From Triticum aestivum (taxonomy: Eukaryota; Streptophyta; Magnoliopsida; Poales; Poaceae): 64,000 nucleotides of DNA. The notes under the pieces are model-generated. The model searched no databases, was not told the origin of the DNA, and saw nothing but the letters and a program-made list of their open reading frames with translations. The position numbers and the translations under genes were made by a program. The stretch is from the NCBI RefSeq assembly GCF_018294505.1, contig NC_057811.1:21928579-21992578 (forward strand), written 5' to 3'. Numbering within the stretch: the stretch's first letter is position 1; every line of letters starts with the position of its first letter. Below, in pieces: positions 31,640 to 42,893 of this stretch.

Positions 31640-32150
31640 TCATGGGATCTAGCATCCCTTGTTGATACAAACCAAGGTTAGACTAGGTCGCTCTTGTTTT
31701 GGTCTTGATCTTGTATCCCATGTTGATACAATTCAAGACTAAAATATATCCATAGATGATGCAACCATTTCACTGTACACATCATATATGTTCGGTGCTG
31801 CCCAATTAATTCTCTCTTGGTTCGGTCTCATGGTGATCTTTATCCCATGTTGATACAAATCAAGATGATAAATTGAATGCTGGGTCTAGTCATATATTGA
31901 TCTTCAATCCTATACTGATGCGAACTAAAGTGCACATGTCAAGCAAAGTTCTTCTTGCTTTGGTCTCATGGTGATTTTGCATCTCCATGTCGATACAACA
32001 CAAGAACAAATTATATCCATCTTGTTTTTGGTCTCATGGTGATCTTGCATCTCCATGTTGATACAACTCGAGAACAAATTATATCCATCTCGTTTTTCTG
32101 TCTCATGGTGATCTCGCATCCCATGTGGATACAAATCAAGAATACAAATG
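31640..32150 (+). repeat. Imperfect tandem repeat, roughly 60-75 bp, about seven units
   Basis: Units contain TTGGTCTCATGGTGATCTTG followed by CATCTCCATGTTGATACAA and CAAGAACAAATTATATCCAT. The clearest copies are at about 31955-32012, 32025-32088 and 32095-32150; earlier copies (31650, 31715, 31815, 31890) are more diverged. It is non-coding and lies in what would be the first intron of the candidate transcript from 31176. Confidence 0.75.
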
Positions 32151-32219
32151 AAATTCGTGCCGGTAGAAATCAAGGCAGATTTCCTTCATATAGTTCACTT
32201 GGGAGATGTTGAGGTAATT

Positions 32220-33468
32220 GTTTTATCATGAGGTACTAGCGGTGAAGAAAAGACCAATAATGTTAGTATGTCATATTTGCCTAATTAACAACCTTGATCT
32301 GGATAGGGTCTAATCTTGGTAAAATCAATGCACACGACCATATATTCCTAAAATGTTCTCAAACTTCAAAAGTAGCATGCACTCTGATTAGATACTAGTA
32401 GGCATCATGGTTAGATACTAGTAGATGTGCATGTGAAGTAAGGTCATGCAAGACATTATTTGCATTGCCTTGATCGGGAAATTAGTCAGACTACTTACAT
32501 GTTCCTTTCATTTGAATGTATGTATCAGCTAAATTAAATGATAGATGAATTTCCCGGTACTAATTTGCACTAGATATAGCATAGTGCGTCTACAAGATGG
32601 AAATGTCCAAAATAGATATGATCATGAAACATACATAGTTTAATCCTACATAGCTAAACTTGAAATAACAATTTTCATTGACCCATCATGTCCATGCAAA
32701 ATAGAAATTGATACATACTTCTGTTTGGTTACACTACAAGCATATAATTTATGCTATGTTGGTGATAATACAAGCAAGAAGAAATCAACATACTTCATTT
32801 GGTTATGCTACACATGGGCAGGATGTTGCTACGTGATGTTAGTAGTAATACAAATGAAGTGAAAGTTTATAAAAAATATTCTCACACACTCGAAATCCGG
32901 ACCCATATAGGCATTTAAATAGAGTCACTTAGTCGCATGTCCACATATGATATGTTTCAGACTATAGGCAAAAACTAGTATTAATATGACTGCATGACAT
33001 AAGATAATCTCTCATATGGATTAAAATGAAACCGTGCATCCCTTTTACATAGGTGCATGCATCTACAAAGTTAAAGGATAAATAGGGTTATAGCCTATGT
33101 TGCTGTCACTAAACATAACATAGTGCGTTATCAAATTCCATTTAGCCTCCCCATATGTTGGCTTGATGCAACATTATGTGCGTTGTTATAAAGTAAATTC
33201 GATACTCCTCAATTTCATGCATGCATAGAGAAGTCTCATGCAAAATTAGCTGATAAAAGAGTTATGCCCTATATTGCACGCATGCTAGTAAAACCGGCTA
33301 GTTAACCATTAAATAAACCTTCATATGATTAAAAAGACAATCACTACATATTGTTAAAATTCATAATGGTTAATCAGCCAGTCATGCACATGCTATATGA
33401 ATATTGTCAGATCATGAATGCTATGCAACACATATGTTAGCATAGACGAAGTTCAAGGCTCCCCGAGT
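32220..33468. other. AT-rich sequence without recognisable gene
   Basis: Many stops in all frames. Loose local repetition (TTACATATGTTAG, ATGCTACACATG-type words; TTCATTTGGTTATGCTACA near 32795 resembles 32730) but no terminal repeats or domains. The last ten bases before CACTA-2 could belong to an exon (see 40550-40745). Confidence 0.5.
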
Positions 33469-33471
33469 ACG

Positions 33472-34095
33472 CACTATTAGAAAAAGGGCTATAGATGGGA
33501 TTGACACTAATGGCGCACCAGACAAGTGGTGCGCCATTAGTATATTCTAATGGCGCACCACCTTCTGATACGCCATTAGAGTTGAAACTACTAATGGCGC
33601 ACCTGGCCCAGGGTGCGCCATTAGTATCCTAATTTTTTTTAACTAGTGCGCCTGTCCAAACATACTAATGGCGCATCTAGACGCAGTGCGCCATTACTAA
33701 TGGCGCACCTGGCCCAGGGTGCGCCATTAATATCAAATTTTTTTTTAACTAGTGCGCCTGTCCAAACATACTAATGGCGCATCCAGACACAGTGCGCCAT
33801 TAGTAGTTGAAACTACTAATGGCGCACCTTGCCCAGGGTGCGCCATTAGTATCAAAAATTTTTTTTTAACTAGTGCGCCTGTCCAAACATACTAATGGCG
33901 CATCCAGACACAACGCGCCATTAGTGGTTGCAACTAGTAATGGCGCACCTGGCCCAGGGTGCGCCATTAGTATCAAATTTTTTTTAACTAGTGCGCCTGT
34001 CCAAACATACTAATGGCGCACCACCAGAAGGTGCGCCATTAGTAACCTGGATTACTACTGGCACATTTAGAGTTGGTGCGCCATTAGTAAGTGGG
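33472..34095. repeat. CACTA-2 left subterminal array, period about 115-120 bp
   Basis: Alternating ACTAATGGCGCACCTGGCCC and AGGGTGCGCCATTAGTAT palindromic pairs, separated by AACTAGTGCGCCTGTCCAAA spacers with T-runs. Four near-identical composite units start at about 33592, 33698, 33813 and 33937. Each pair can form a hairpin of 12-14 bp. Expected role: binding sites for the element's DNA-binding protein. Confidence 0.9.
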
Positions 34096-34568
34096 CAGCA
34101 ACAAGATATTTTGGACAACCTCTCCTACCCACACTCACTTTCTCCCCACTTCATTCTCTCCACCTCCTCCTTGTCTCGGGTGCCTCCTCTTTTTCACCTC
34201 ATTTCCACCATAGATTCATTCAATTTAAGTGGTTAAATTACCTTGTTTTGATAGGTAAGTAAGGGGGGAAGCTATATTTATGTTCTTCTCCCTACAACAA
34301 TGTGCACATGCACTTTTTATGGCCTAGCTAGATCTATGTATGTTCGTGGTGTTGCATATGTTTGTGGTGTTGCATATGTGTTTGTGTTTGGAGGTGTACC
34401 GGTATTTGAAATGCGATGGTTGCCAATATTTTGCCGGAATGTTGATTCATTTCCGTTTCGGCGAGAATTTTGGCATTAAGCATTCTTTTTGGTCCTATTT
34501 TTAGGGAAAGTCATGCCAAATTTTTTCTTGGTTCTAAAATATCGTTTTGCTCTACCCCGCAGGCGACC

Positions 34569-36534
34569 ATGGTCCGCATGATGACCGAAGGCATCGTGAA
34601 TAGGTTTTTGAGGTCCGCGAAGGCCGAGATGCTTGAAAAGAACGAGACGGAGATAAGATGTCCGTGTCGAAGATGCAAGCTGAAGAGCCTTATTGCGGAC
34701 CCGGAATCCTGGCAGGTGTGGGACCACCTGCTCTTGCGTGGTTTCATGGATGGCTATCGGTGGCAAGGTGATGAAGATGACTACGAAGTCGTCCATGGGG
34801 GCCGGGCAAGAAATGAGGAAGGGCAGCAAGACAACCACCGCGGCTCGGGCGGGCGAGAAGACGAAGAATCCCCAGGAGATGATCACGACGGTGATGCTGT
34901 ACACAGTCATCATGTAGAAGATGCAGGACATGATGATGAGGAAGATGCCGGAGCAGACGACGGGCATGATCATGAAGATGATGATGCCGGCGGAGCAGAC
35001 GACGCTGGACCATCGATGGGCTGGGTGCAGGACCCTCATATTCAAGAGCTGCTTCTCAAGCAGACGGATAACGCAAGAGCTGCCGCCCGAGAGAAAGCCA
35101 AGATGGATCAACTTGAGTTAGACGCGGTTACTCCATTGTATGAAGGATGCATGCCCGAGGATACCCGCCTGAAAGTAATGCTCATGGCTCTGGAGATGAA
35201 GGTAAAACACAAAATGACCGACGCATGCTTCGACGAGAACATGTCATTCTGGCACGAACGTCTTCCCAAGGGGAACAAGTGCCCGACCAGTTTGGAGGAG
35301 GCGAAGAAAATCGTGTGTCCTCTGGATTTACCGCACGTGAAATACCATGTGTGCATGAACAATTGCATCATTTATCGGGACGAGCACGCGGAGTCTACCA
35401 TATGTCCGGTGTGCGGCGTCACTCGATACAAGAAGAGGAAGAAAGCTCCTCGAAAAGTGGTGTGGTACTTTCCGATCACTCCTCGTCTGCAGCGGTATTT
35501 CGCGGACCCTAAGGTAGCAAAGCTCCTGCGTTGGCACGCGGATAGGGAGGAGAAGAAGCGAGAAGATGACGCAAATGATCCGGAGATAGATAAAAAAGAC
35601 AAGATGCTGAGTCACCCTAAGGATGCGAGCCAGTGGCAAGCGTTGAACTTCGAAGACCTAGAATTTGGGAATGATCCAAGGAACATCGTGCTGGGCGCGA
35701 GCACCGATGGAGTCAATCCGTTTGGCAGCCAGAGAAGCACACATAGCACCTGGCGTGTGTTTGTGTGGATGTACAACCTTCCCCCCTGGTTGTGCATGAA
35801 GAGGAAGTACATTCACATGAGTATGCTAATTGATGGACCGAAACAACCAGGGAATGACATCAATCTGTATCTGGGGCTGCTGAAAGAGGAGCTTGACACG
35901 CTGTGGAAAATGCCAGCCAATACGTGGGACGCCGCAGAGAAAGAATATTTCCCTATGAGAGCCGCACTGCTCACGACGGTGCACGACTATCTCGGTTTCG
36001 GATATCTCGCGGGGCAGGTGGTCCACGGATTTTCTGGATGCGTCAGGTGCATGGATGACACAACGTATCGCCAGCTAGATAGAGATCCCGGGTCTTCGAA
36101 AACCGTGTTCATGGGACATCGAAAGTGGCTTCGCGACGATGACCCGTGGAGGAAACGCAAGGATCTGTTCGATGGTGAAACCGAACCCCGAAGACGCCCG
36201 CGTACGAGGAGCGGCGAGGAAATAGACGAGCTGTTGAAAAATTGGAAAGACTGCCCACTGCCGGGAAAGAAGCAAAAGGCACCAGAGCCGGGAAAGAAGC
36301 GAAAGGCGCCAGAGCCGCTGCTGAAGGTATGGAAAACGAGGTCTGTTTTCTGGGACTTGCCGTACTGGAAGATCCACCGTGTGCCTCACAGCCTTGATGT
36401 CATGCATATCACGAAGAACGTGTGCGAGAGTCTGCTTGGTACCCTGCTCAACATGCCAGAGAGGACCAAAGATGGGCCGAAAGCAAGGGCAGACTTGAAA
36501 TCAATGGGCATCAGGCAGGAGCTTCACGCTATAT

Positions 36535-36565
<31 letters not shown>

Positions 36566-38141
36566 GGCGAAGCAGGACACGGAAAGTCGTCGCAAAGGCA
36601 AAAAGGCCAAGAAGACCGGAAATGACTACCCTCCCGCGTGCTTCACTCTAAGTCAGGAGGAGATCGAGCAGTTTTTCACCTGCCTCGTAGGAGTAAAACT
36701 TCCTTACGGTTACGCGGGGAAGATAAGCAGATACCTAGACCTAGCGAAGCTGAAGTTCAGCGGGATGAAGTCTCACGACTGTCACGTGCTGATGACGCAG
36801 ATACTTCCAGTTGCAATCCGTGGGATCATGGACGCGCACGTCCGTGAAACGCTATTTGGCCTATGCAACTTTTTCGACGTCATCTCTCGGAAGTCTGTTG
36901 GCGTGAGGCAACTCAGAAGGCTACAGGAAGAGATCGTGGTGATACTATGCGAGCTTGAGATGTACTTGCCGCCCGCATTCTTCGACGTTATGGTGCATCT
37001 GCTGGTCCATATCGTGGACGATATCATCCAACTCGGGCCGACGTTCCTGCACAGCATGATGCCGTTCGAAAGGATGAATGGTGTCATCAAAGGATACGTT
37101 CGCAACATGTCACGTCCAGAGGGAAGCATAGCCAGGGGCTTTCTGACCGAAGAGTGCATCTCCTACTGCACGAATTATCTAGGCATCGAGAACCCCGTTG
37201 GTCTGCCCGTCAACAGGCACCTCGGCAGGATCGCTGGATGGGGTAACCGTGAGGGTCGCCGCGAAATGCATGTCGACTTCGAGGGTCGACTCGCCGACTT
37301 TGAAAGAGCAAACCTAGTCGCGCTACAACACATAGACGTGGTCGATCCTTGGGTGGTAGAGCACAAAACCTTTATTAAGAAGACGTACAATGACCGAGGC
37401 CAATAGAGGACGGACGGAGATATACTCAAAGAGCACAACTCATGTTTCACGCGTTGGTTCAAGCAGAAGCTTCTATCGTACCCTTTACATGAGGAGTCTT
37501 CCGCGGAAGAACAACTCATATTCGCCTTGTCACAGGGCGCCGAGCACAACCTGATGACCTATGAGGCGTACGATATCAACGGCTACACATTCTACACCGA
37601 GGCCAAGGACATGAAGAGCGATGGTTATCAGAACTCCGGGGTAACGATGGAATCCTACACCGGTAACGACAAGGACAGATACTACGGAAGGATCGAGGAG
37701 ATCTGGGAGCTGAGCTACGCTGGAGAGAAGGTCCCGATGTTCCGTGTCAGAAGGGCCAAGAGCGTCCTAAAAGAAGACCGGTATTTCACCACCATGGTTA
37801 TAACCGAAGCCAAATCCAAGACCGCAGGCGCAAACGTCACCGCGAAAAATGAGCCATGGGTACTGGCTTCCCAAGTGGACCAATGCTTCTTCATTACCGA
37901 CCCGTCAAAGCCCAGTCGTGTTGTCGTGAGGAGAGGCAAAAGGAAGATCATCGGAATGGATGGAGTAGCCAATGAGCAAGACTTAGACAAGTACAGCGAC
38001 CCGAGAATCGAACATGACGACGATGATGAAGTAGCAGCATACACCACAAAAAGAAGCAGGACCACCCTACCTAAAGCACGTCCGTTCCACAGAAGAACTC
38101 CATTTGCGAAAAAGAAGGGCAAGAAGATTGTGAACAGATAG
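34569..38141 (+). pseudogene. CACTA-2 TNPD transposase, full length, one in-frame stop
   Basis: Catalytic transposase of the element. The start ATG at 34569 (GCGACCATGG) lies just after a splice acceptor (CCCCGCAG, exon from 34563), preceded by a leader exon ending TTGATAG near 34253. The frame is open to TAG 37404-37406 (945 residues) and continues in the same frame to 38141, so 1190 residues without that stop. Transposase-associated domain at residues 1-75 (IRCPCRRCKLKSLI). Asp/Glu-rich spacer 80-155. Transposase_21 core about 215-650 with STDGVNPFG (Asp near 377), MLIDGPKQPGND (near 420) and HSLDVMHITKNVCESLLG (near 605). (GAT)n run at 36535-36562. DUF4218 about 740-875. DUF4216 about 1000-1075, beyond the stop. 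GQ-stop-RTDGD suggests CAG to TAG. A 945-residue product lacking DUF4216 could still be made. Confidence 0.88.
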
Positions 38142-38510
38142 CTAGCTAAGATCGATTGTATTTAAATCGTAGCCTTCATTTCTCGATTGTATTTCATGGG
38201 CACTTTTTGAACTACCATGAATATTTTTAAATTTCATGGACACTCGATCTCGATCCCCCTCCATCTCGATCGCTCGCTATCCCACCTCGCCAGATCCGGT
38301 CCCCCTCGTCGCCGAGCACCCCCCCGGTCCACCGGCCCCCCGCACCCCGCGCACCCTCCCCCGCTCCACCGGCATTACTGTTTGATGATATTTTAAAAAA
38401 AAATTATTATTGTCTTATAAAAAAATATTACTGTTATGATTTCAACAAGTTTGAACATATTTAAACACAAATAAATATGAAACAGCATTTTAAATGCATA
38501 AAAAAAATTG

Positions 38511-38580
38511 TGGAGCCTGGGAATCGAACCCAGGACCTCCTGGTGTGAGAACTAGCTGCTGACCAGTCGAGGTAGCAGAG
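38511..38580 (-). other. tRNA-like sequence (3' half with B-box), possible SINE or tRNA relic
   Basis: The minus strand reads GGTCCTGGGTTCGATTCCCA then GGCTCCA. This is a perfect T-arm (6-bp stem CCTGGG/CCCAGG around TTCGATT), the Pol III B-box GGTTCGATTCC, and a discriminator-like end. About 40 nt upstream, TACCTCGACTGG approximates an A-box. TTCTCACACC between them would place CAC in an anticodon-loop position, as in tRNA-Val. The 5' acceptor strand does not pair with GGCTCCA, so a full cloverleaf is not supported. It lies between the CACTA-2 transposase 3' end and the second promoter. Confidence 0.4.
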
Positions 38581-38644
38581 GGAACTTGGTGTGGACCAGG
38601 TCAGGTGGAAGATAACCTGTTGGCTCGAGCAGAAATAAAAAAAC

Positions 38645-39140
38645 AATACTAATGGCGCACCAGGGTGAGGTGCGCCATTAGTATGGATTTACTTATGGCG
38701 CACCGAGGGGTGGTGCGCCATTAGTATTGTGCCCTCGCCCTCGCCTATCCCCGGCCCAAACCTATCCCCTCTCTCTCCCTCGCCCTCGCCCTCGATCCCC
38801 TTCCCCTCTCCTCTCCCGACGCCGCTGCCCCGCCGCCTCGACGCCGCCCCGTCGTCCTCGTCTCCTCGTCTCCGCCCCGACGCCGGTGTCTCGCATAGCC
38901 GCCGCCGTCGCCGCCTTCTTCGTTCGGCCGCCCACATCTCGTCGCCCCAACCGCTGCTCTTGCCCGTCCCCGGCCTCGTCGAGCTCTCCTCCGACCCTCC
39001 CCGTGGTGAGCCTCCTCCACCCCCCCGTTCCCCCCTCTGTCCCATGCACCCGTCGCCCCCGTCGGCCGCCCCCTCCCCCTGTTGCTCCCATCACTGATGG
39101 TTCTGCTGCCGCTGCTCTGTTGTTTTGCCGCTTCCAATGA
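38645..39140 (+). promoter_or_regulatory. CACTA-2 internal promoter and GC-rich leader of the lost second gene
   Basis: ACTAATGGCGCACCAGGGTG...GTGCGCCATTAGTATTG (38647-38727) repeats the subterminal palindromes inside the element, as at 18600 in CACTA-1. A C-rich leader follows, with a donor-like CGTGGTGAGCCTCC near 39002. Open frames here are long on both strands only because of GC composition. Nothing like the TNPA/Ulp1 gene follows; 39140-40230 is AT-rich and non-coding. Confidence 0.5.
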
Positions 39141-40229
39141 GTAGATTTGTGCACACAATACTGCTTCCAAGAACTGAATTGCAGTTCAATACTGAAACTT
39201 GTGGCATCATCTAGCTCACACTTCTCAGTTTTCTTCAAGGTTGCCTGTAGGATTTGATCTCCTTGTGCGATGATATGTGCTTTTTAATGCCAAAATGTTA
39301 CTGCTGCTTGTCATTTTAGCAATCTTGCTTGTTGTTCTAGAGCTAGAGAGGAAACATGGTAAATGTATAACACGAACAAAATGCTGATTTAGAGCAGACA
39401 TGTTACCAAGGATAACTACTGGGCAACATGCACACAAAGAAAGATTGCAGCATCTCATTTGATCGATCACTTCTTCTGGATCCTTATCACTGTAGGCCCC
39501 TATAGTTTGTACTGCTCTCGGGTCATCAAGAACGTCCGGTGCCGGTAGCTCAAGTAACCTGAACTCCTCACAGCAGAGTTTCTCCGTTCTGAATTATGTG
39601 TGTGCATCAAAGGCCACAGAATTGGATCGTTCGGGCATTTTATTCCTGAAATAGGCAGCACCGCATGCCCCCCATGTGGATCACAGGACTAGAGCGACTG
39701 TAAATCTGTAGCTAGTTTTTTATCTTTCTGTAGCTAGTTTTGATGTATTGTTAGGAAAAGACTGTGATTTCATTTTTTTATAAACTAGCTGGAGTAGATT
39801 TGTGCACACAATACTGCTTCCAAGACAATTTTTTCTCATGCTCCTGTTCTCTGAACATATTAGCTAGGACAAACTTCAGTCTTTTTTTTGTTTATAACAG
39901 AAACTACAGTAGTAAATATTTCCTGAAGTAAATATTTTCAGTGATGGTAGTTTAGATGATCGATATCGACTTGTAATGTGAAGACAAACTCGCGGTCTCG
40001 AGACTTGTAATATAATGATTCATACTTATACATTTTGTTCGGTCTTTTCAATTCGGAGACTAATATGATGAATTGTATTCGGAGACTAAAATGATGAATT
40101 GTATTCAGAGACTAATCTTTTATTGTATTCGATGAATCTGTTGTTGATGTGTGCTGTCTATATTTTGTCCAATTATACATTTTGTAACCTGTGCAAAAAA
40201 CCGAAAATTAAAAAATAAAAAAAACTAAT

Positions 40230-40546
40230 ATTCATACTAATGGCGCATCACATCATAGTGCGCCATTAGTATGCCGAAGTTACTAATGGCGCATCCACCT
40301 GTAGTGCGCCATTAGTATGCCAAAGCACCTGGGTATACATGGCCCCCTGGGAGGCATACTAATGGCGCACTGTTGTATATACTAATGGCGCATCTGGGGT
40401 GCGCCATTAGTATACCAGATACTAATGGCGCACCAGTGGTGCGCCATTAGTAAAATATACTAATGGCGTGCTACTAATGGCGCACCACTGATGCGCCATT
40501 AATGGCCAGATTAGGTGCGCCATTAGTAGGCCTTTTTCTAGTAGTG
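40230..40546. repeat. CACTA-2 right subterminal array
   Basis: At least seven GTGCGCCATTAGTA / TACTAATGGCGCA motifs in both orientations, ending in CCTTTTTCTAGTAGTG. Less regular than the left array. Confidence 0.85.
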
Positions 40547-40549
40547 ACG

Positions 40550-40745
40550 CCGACGTCGACGACAGCGAGGAGGACTTTTATTTCTAAATTTTGTAGTCTT
40601 CTTTTATTTCTACATTTTGTAGTACTCATGTGTTGTGATGCTATGTAATAGATATGTTAGAATTCTTAATCAAGGGTTTTCTCTACGGAGATGTAATTAA
40701 CAGATCTTTTATGTAAATGTAAGAGTTCTGGAAATAAAGTACCTG
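40550..40745 (+). other. Possible last exon and 3' UTR of a host gene interrupted by CACTA-2
   Basis: If CACTA-2 and one ACG are removed, the sequence from 33449 reads, after an acceptor-like GTTAGCATAG, RSSRLPEYADVDDSEEDFYF followed by TAA at about 40588. A 3'-UTR-like tract with AATAAAG near 40733 follows. The acidic C-terminus crossing the insertion site is suggestive, and the upstream promoter at 31176 has the right orientation. No further exon is recognised between, so this is a weak inference. Confidence 0.3.
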
Positions 40746-42372
40746 CAATGTTTGATCCTATTTTTATTGTATGCACCTACGCATTTAAATTATTCACTCT
40801 GTATCAATGACGTGGATGCGTGTCTACACGCCCGCCATTTTCCCGTCATCAGTAACTCCCATTCTTTACTCTCCAGAACTCTTGTTCAATGGTACAATGT
40901 AAGCTGGCTTCGTAGTAATCTACTTACAGTTTTTGCTGCAAGAGGGAAACCCTTCAATTTGACCACTATTTCTCTTCCAACGTCAACAATTCAGGATAAT
41001 CTTTCCATGACCGTAGGTGACCAAATACATATGCTTCAAATAAATATGGAAGGAAGCTTTAATGAATGCTTGCCATGGCTCCAGCATTCATAAAATATTT
41101 TACCCAATGCAAACACTTGTATCTCTATCATTTTCCTACGAGCATCAAACTACTCCACACTCAAAGTATATAATTTGACGTGTAATCTAAATAACATAAA
41201 CTGGAATCTATCCCAAAAAATTCACGAACCTGAAATTATCAACTCGCAACTAATTTTCAATAGCAATTGGATTTCCTGCCCGACAAATCGACTACTAAAT
41301 ATCGACCCGAGAAACAGATTCAGCCAACCAACATTAACGGTGGTGGCATACTTACTTGATAGTTGCTGATTGTCAGGCACATTTCCATCCACTGTTAGAC
41401 AATATATGGAATAAAAGCACTGTCCACAGACATATTTTGATCTTCTTCAGATATATGAGATGCTTAGTACATAAATCCAGTTTTACTTAATAACTAATGC
41501 TGATTGGTAGAACATATATGCTTAAATTACTCACCTCAGCTATAGTAAATAAACATTGGTGCGCAGTATGCAACCTTTTATTAGCTATAAAAAGATGCAA
41601 GAAAAATCAACCCACAACAACATAAAAAAATAAGTACGTTATTTTTATTGGCAAGGGAAAGTTCGTATTAGGATGATTAATTCTATAGTCGTTTGGAACA
41701 AGTTACCAGTTGTTCGACAATTGTAGTCATGGATTGCACTGTATTCATATTATTTTTCATTTTTACTGTGTAGTTAAAGGAAAGGTCGAAGAGGAACAAC
41801 TGTACAATGTACAATTTTCTTAGTCTACAAAAATGTAATATTTTTTTATCAAAATACAACCTTTACCATGAGTTATATGCTTGGATTTCAAATTTCTTCA
41901 TGCAAATGGTATAATTTTCATTCTAGAAGATGCAAAATTTATGATCCCTCTATAGTCTCTTCACTATAAATACTTTTATTTCTCGGCACATAACGAATTT
42001 AATGATATATCCTTATTGAACATATGGAGAGATAAATAAANNNNNNNNNNNNNNNNNNNNNNNNNNNNNNNNNNNNNNNNNNNNNNNNNNNNNNNNNNNN
42101 NNNNNNNNNNNNNNNNNNNNNNNNNNNNNNNNNNNNNNNNNNNNNNNNNNNNNNNNNNNNNNNNNNNNNNNNNNNNNNNNNNNNNNNNNNNNNNNNNNNN
42201 NNNNNNNNNNNNNNNNNNNNNNNNNNNNNNNNNNNNNNNNNNNNNNNNNNNNNNNNNNNNNNNNNNNNNNNNNNNNNNNNNNNNNNNNNNNNNNNNNNNN
42301 NNNNNNNNNNNNNNNNNNNNNNNNNNNNNNNNNNNNNNNNNNNNNNNNNNNNNNNNNNNNNNNNNNNNNNNN
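40746..42372. other. AT-rich intergenic sequence ending in an assembly gap
   Basis: No domain recognised. A 113-codon open frame at 40752-41093 has no feature I know and no good start context. The gap 42041-42372 is 332 N. Frames spanning the gap are artefacts. Confidence 0.5.
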
Positions 42373-42647
42373 TACCGTATAAACATATCAATATAATAAT
42401 AAGTCTTAAAGAGTGACAGCTTCGTGGTGCGCATCAAACCTGACTCCAGTAGGAGTGGCTTCAGGGAGCTCTCGCATGAGGGGGTAAAATTCTTTGAGAA
42501 TGACATGATGACTCATTGTCTGATTGATGGTGATGGGGGTATATAAACAACCTACATTAATTTAAGAATTGAAATCTGATATTTTTTTGACGAATTGGCA
42601 TTCCATTATACTTTGACCTAATTTGCATTCATATATGGTTGCGCCAT

Positions 42648-42733
42648 CCACTAATCCACATGTAATGGGTGTGCTTTACATAGATATATTCCACTAATCC
42701 ACATGTAATGGGTGTGCTTTACATAGATATATT
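42648..42733. repeat. 43-bp exact tandem duplication
   Basis: CCACTAATCCACATGTAATG...ATAGATATATT occurs twice head to tail (42648-42690, 42691-42733) without mismatch, which indicates a very recent slip or an assembly duplication. It lies about 80 bp before the NB-ARC fragment. Confidence 0.95.
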
Positions 42734-42813
42734 TGAAATTATAAGTGACCCTCTGCTAAGTTTACTAAGATTCCACTACTACTTTGTTTCTTACTTGGGT
42801 TGCATTTTTTGTA

Positions 42814-42893
42814 GATACTTCATAGTAATTGATGATATATGGGATCCCGAAGCATGGGGTCTTATTACATCTGCTTTTCCAAGAGGGGGAAGT
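42814..42893 (+). pseudogene. NB-ARC exon fragment (kinase-2 motif) of an NLR gene
   Basis: After a pyrimidine-rich acceptor (CATTTTTTGTAG) the sequence encodes YFIVIDDIWDPEAW, GLITSAFPRGGSC. This is the kinase-2 motif (hydrophobic stretch ending in DDIW) and the start of RNBS-B of plant NLR ATPase domains. An intron directly before YFIVIDDIW is, from memory, known in a grass NLR clade. Similarity stops abruptly at GGSC, where the repeat array at 42894 begins. No P-loop or later NLR motif is found nearby, so this is an isolated relic. It is of opposite orientation to, and a different clade from, the NLR remnant at 9640-13254. Confidence 0.7.

Larger units (their letters stand above)
33472..40546 (+). 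mobile_element. CACTA-2: complete En/Spm-type transposon, 7.08 kb, ACG target duplication
   Basis: Ends are CACTATTAGAAAAAGGGCTA and TAGGCCTTTTTCTAGTAGTG (inverted), with ACG duplicated at 33469-33471 and 40547-40549. The subterminal motif is ACTAATGGCGCAC / GTGCGCCATTAGT, different from CACTA-1, so it is another subfamily. It carries one long transposase gene (34569-38141). The second (TNPA-like) gene is reduced to its promoter and GC-rich leader at 38645-39140. A 32-bp direct repeat (AGTAGATTTGTGCACACAAT...) occurs at about 39141 and 39794. Confidence 0.93.

Noticed and set aside
33472..34095. Regularly spaced repeats that look like a CRISPR array
   Set aside because: Plant nuclear context; the repeats are the palindromic subterminal motifs of a CACTA element, with near-identical spacers and no cas genes.
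34476..35111. Minus-strand frame of 211 codons opposite the CACTA-2 transposase
   Set aside because: Antisense shadow of the acidic N-terminal part of the transposase.
38511..38590. A functional tRNA-Val gene
   Set aside because: Only the T-arm and B-box are convincing; the acceptor strands do not pair, so it is reported as tRNA-like only.
38689..39238. Six overlapping Pro/Arg-rich frames of 80-158 codons
   Set aside because: They are open on both strands because of GC bias, in the leader of a lost CACTA gene; no domain and no consistent start context.
40752..41093. 113-codon open frame as a gene
   Set aside because: No recognised domain, poor start context, AT-rich surroundings, no splice or promoter support.
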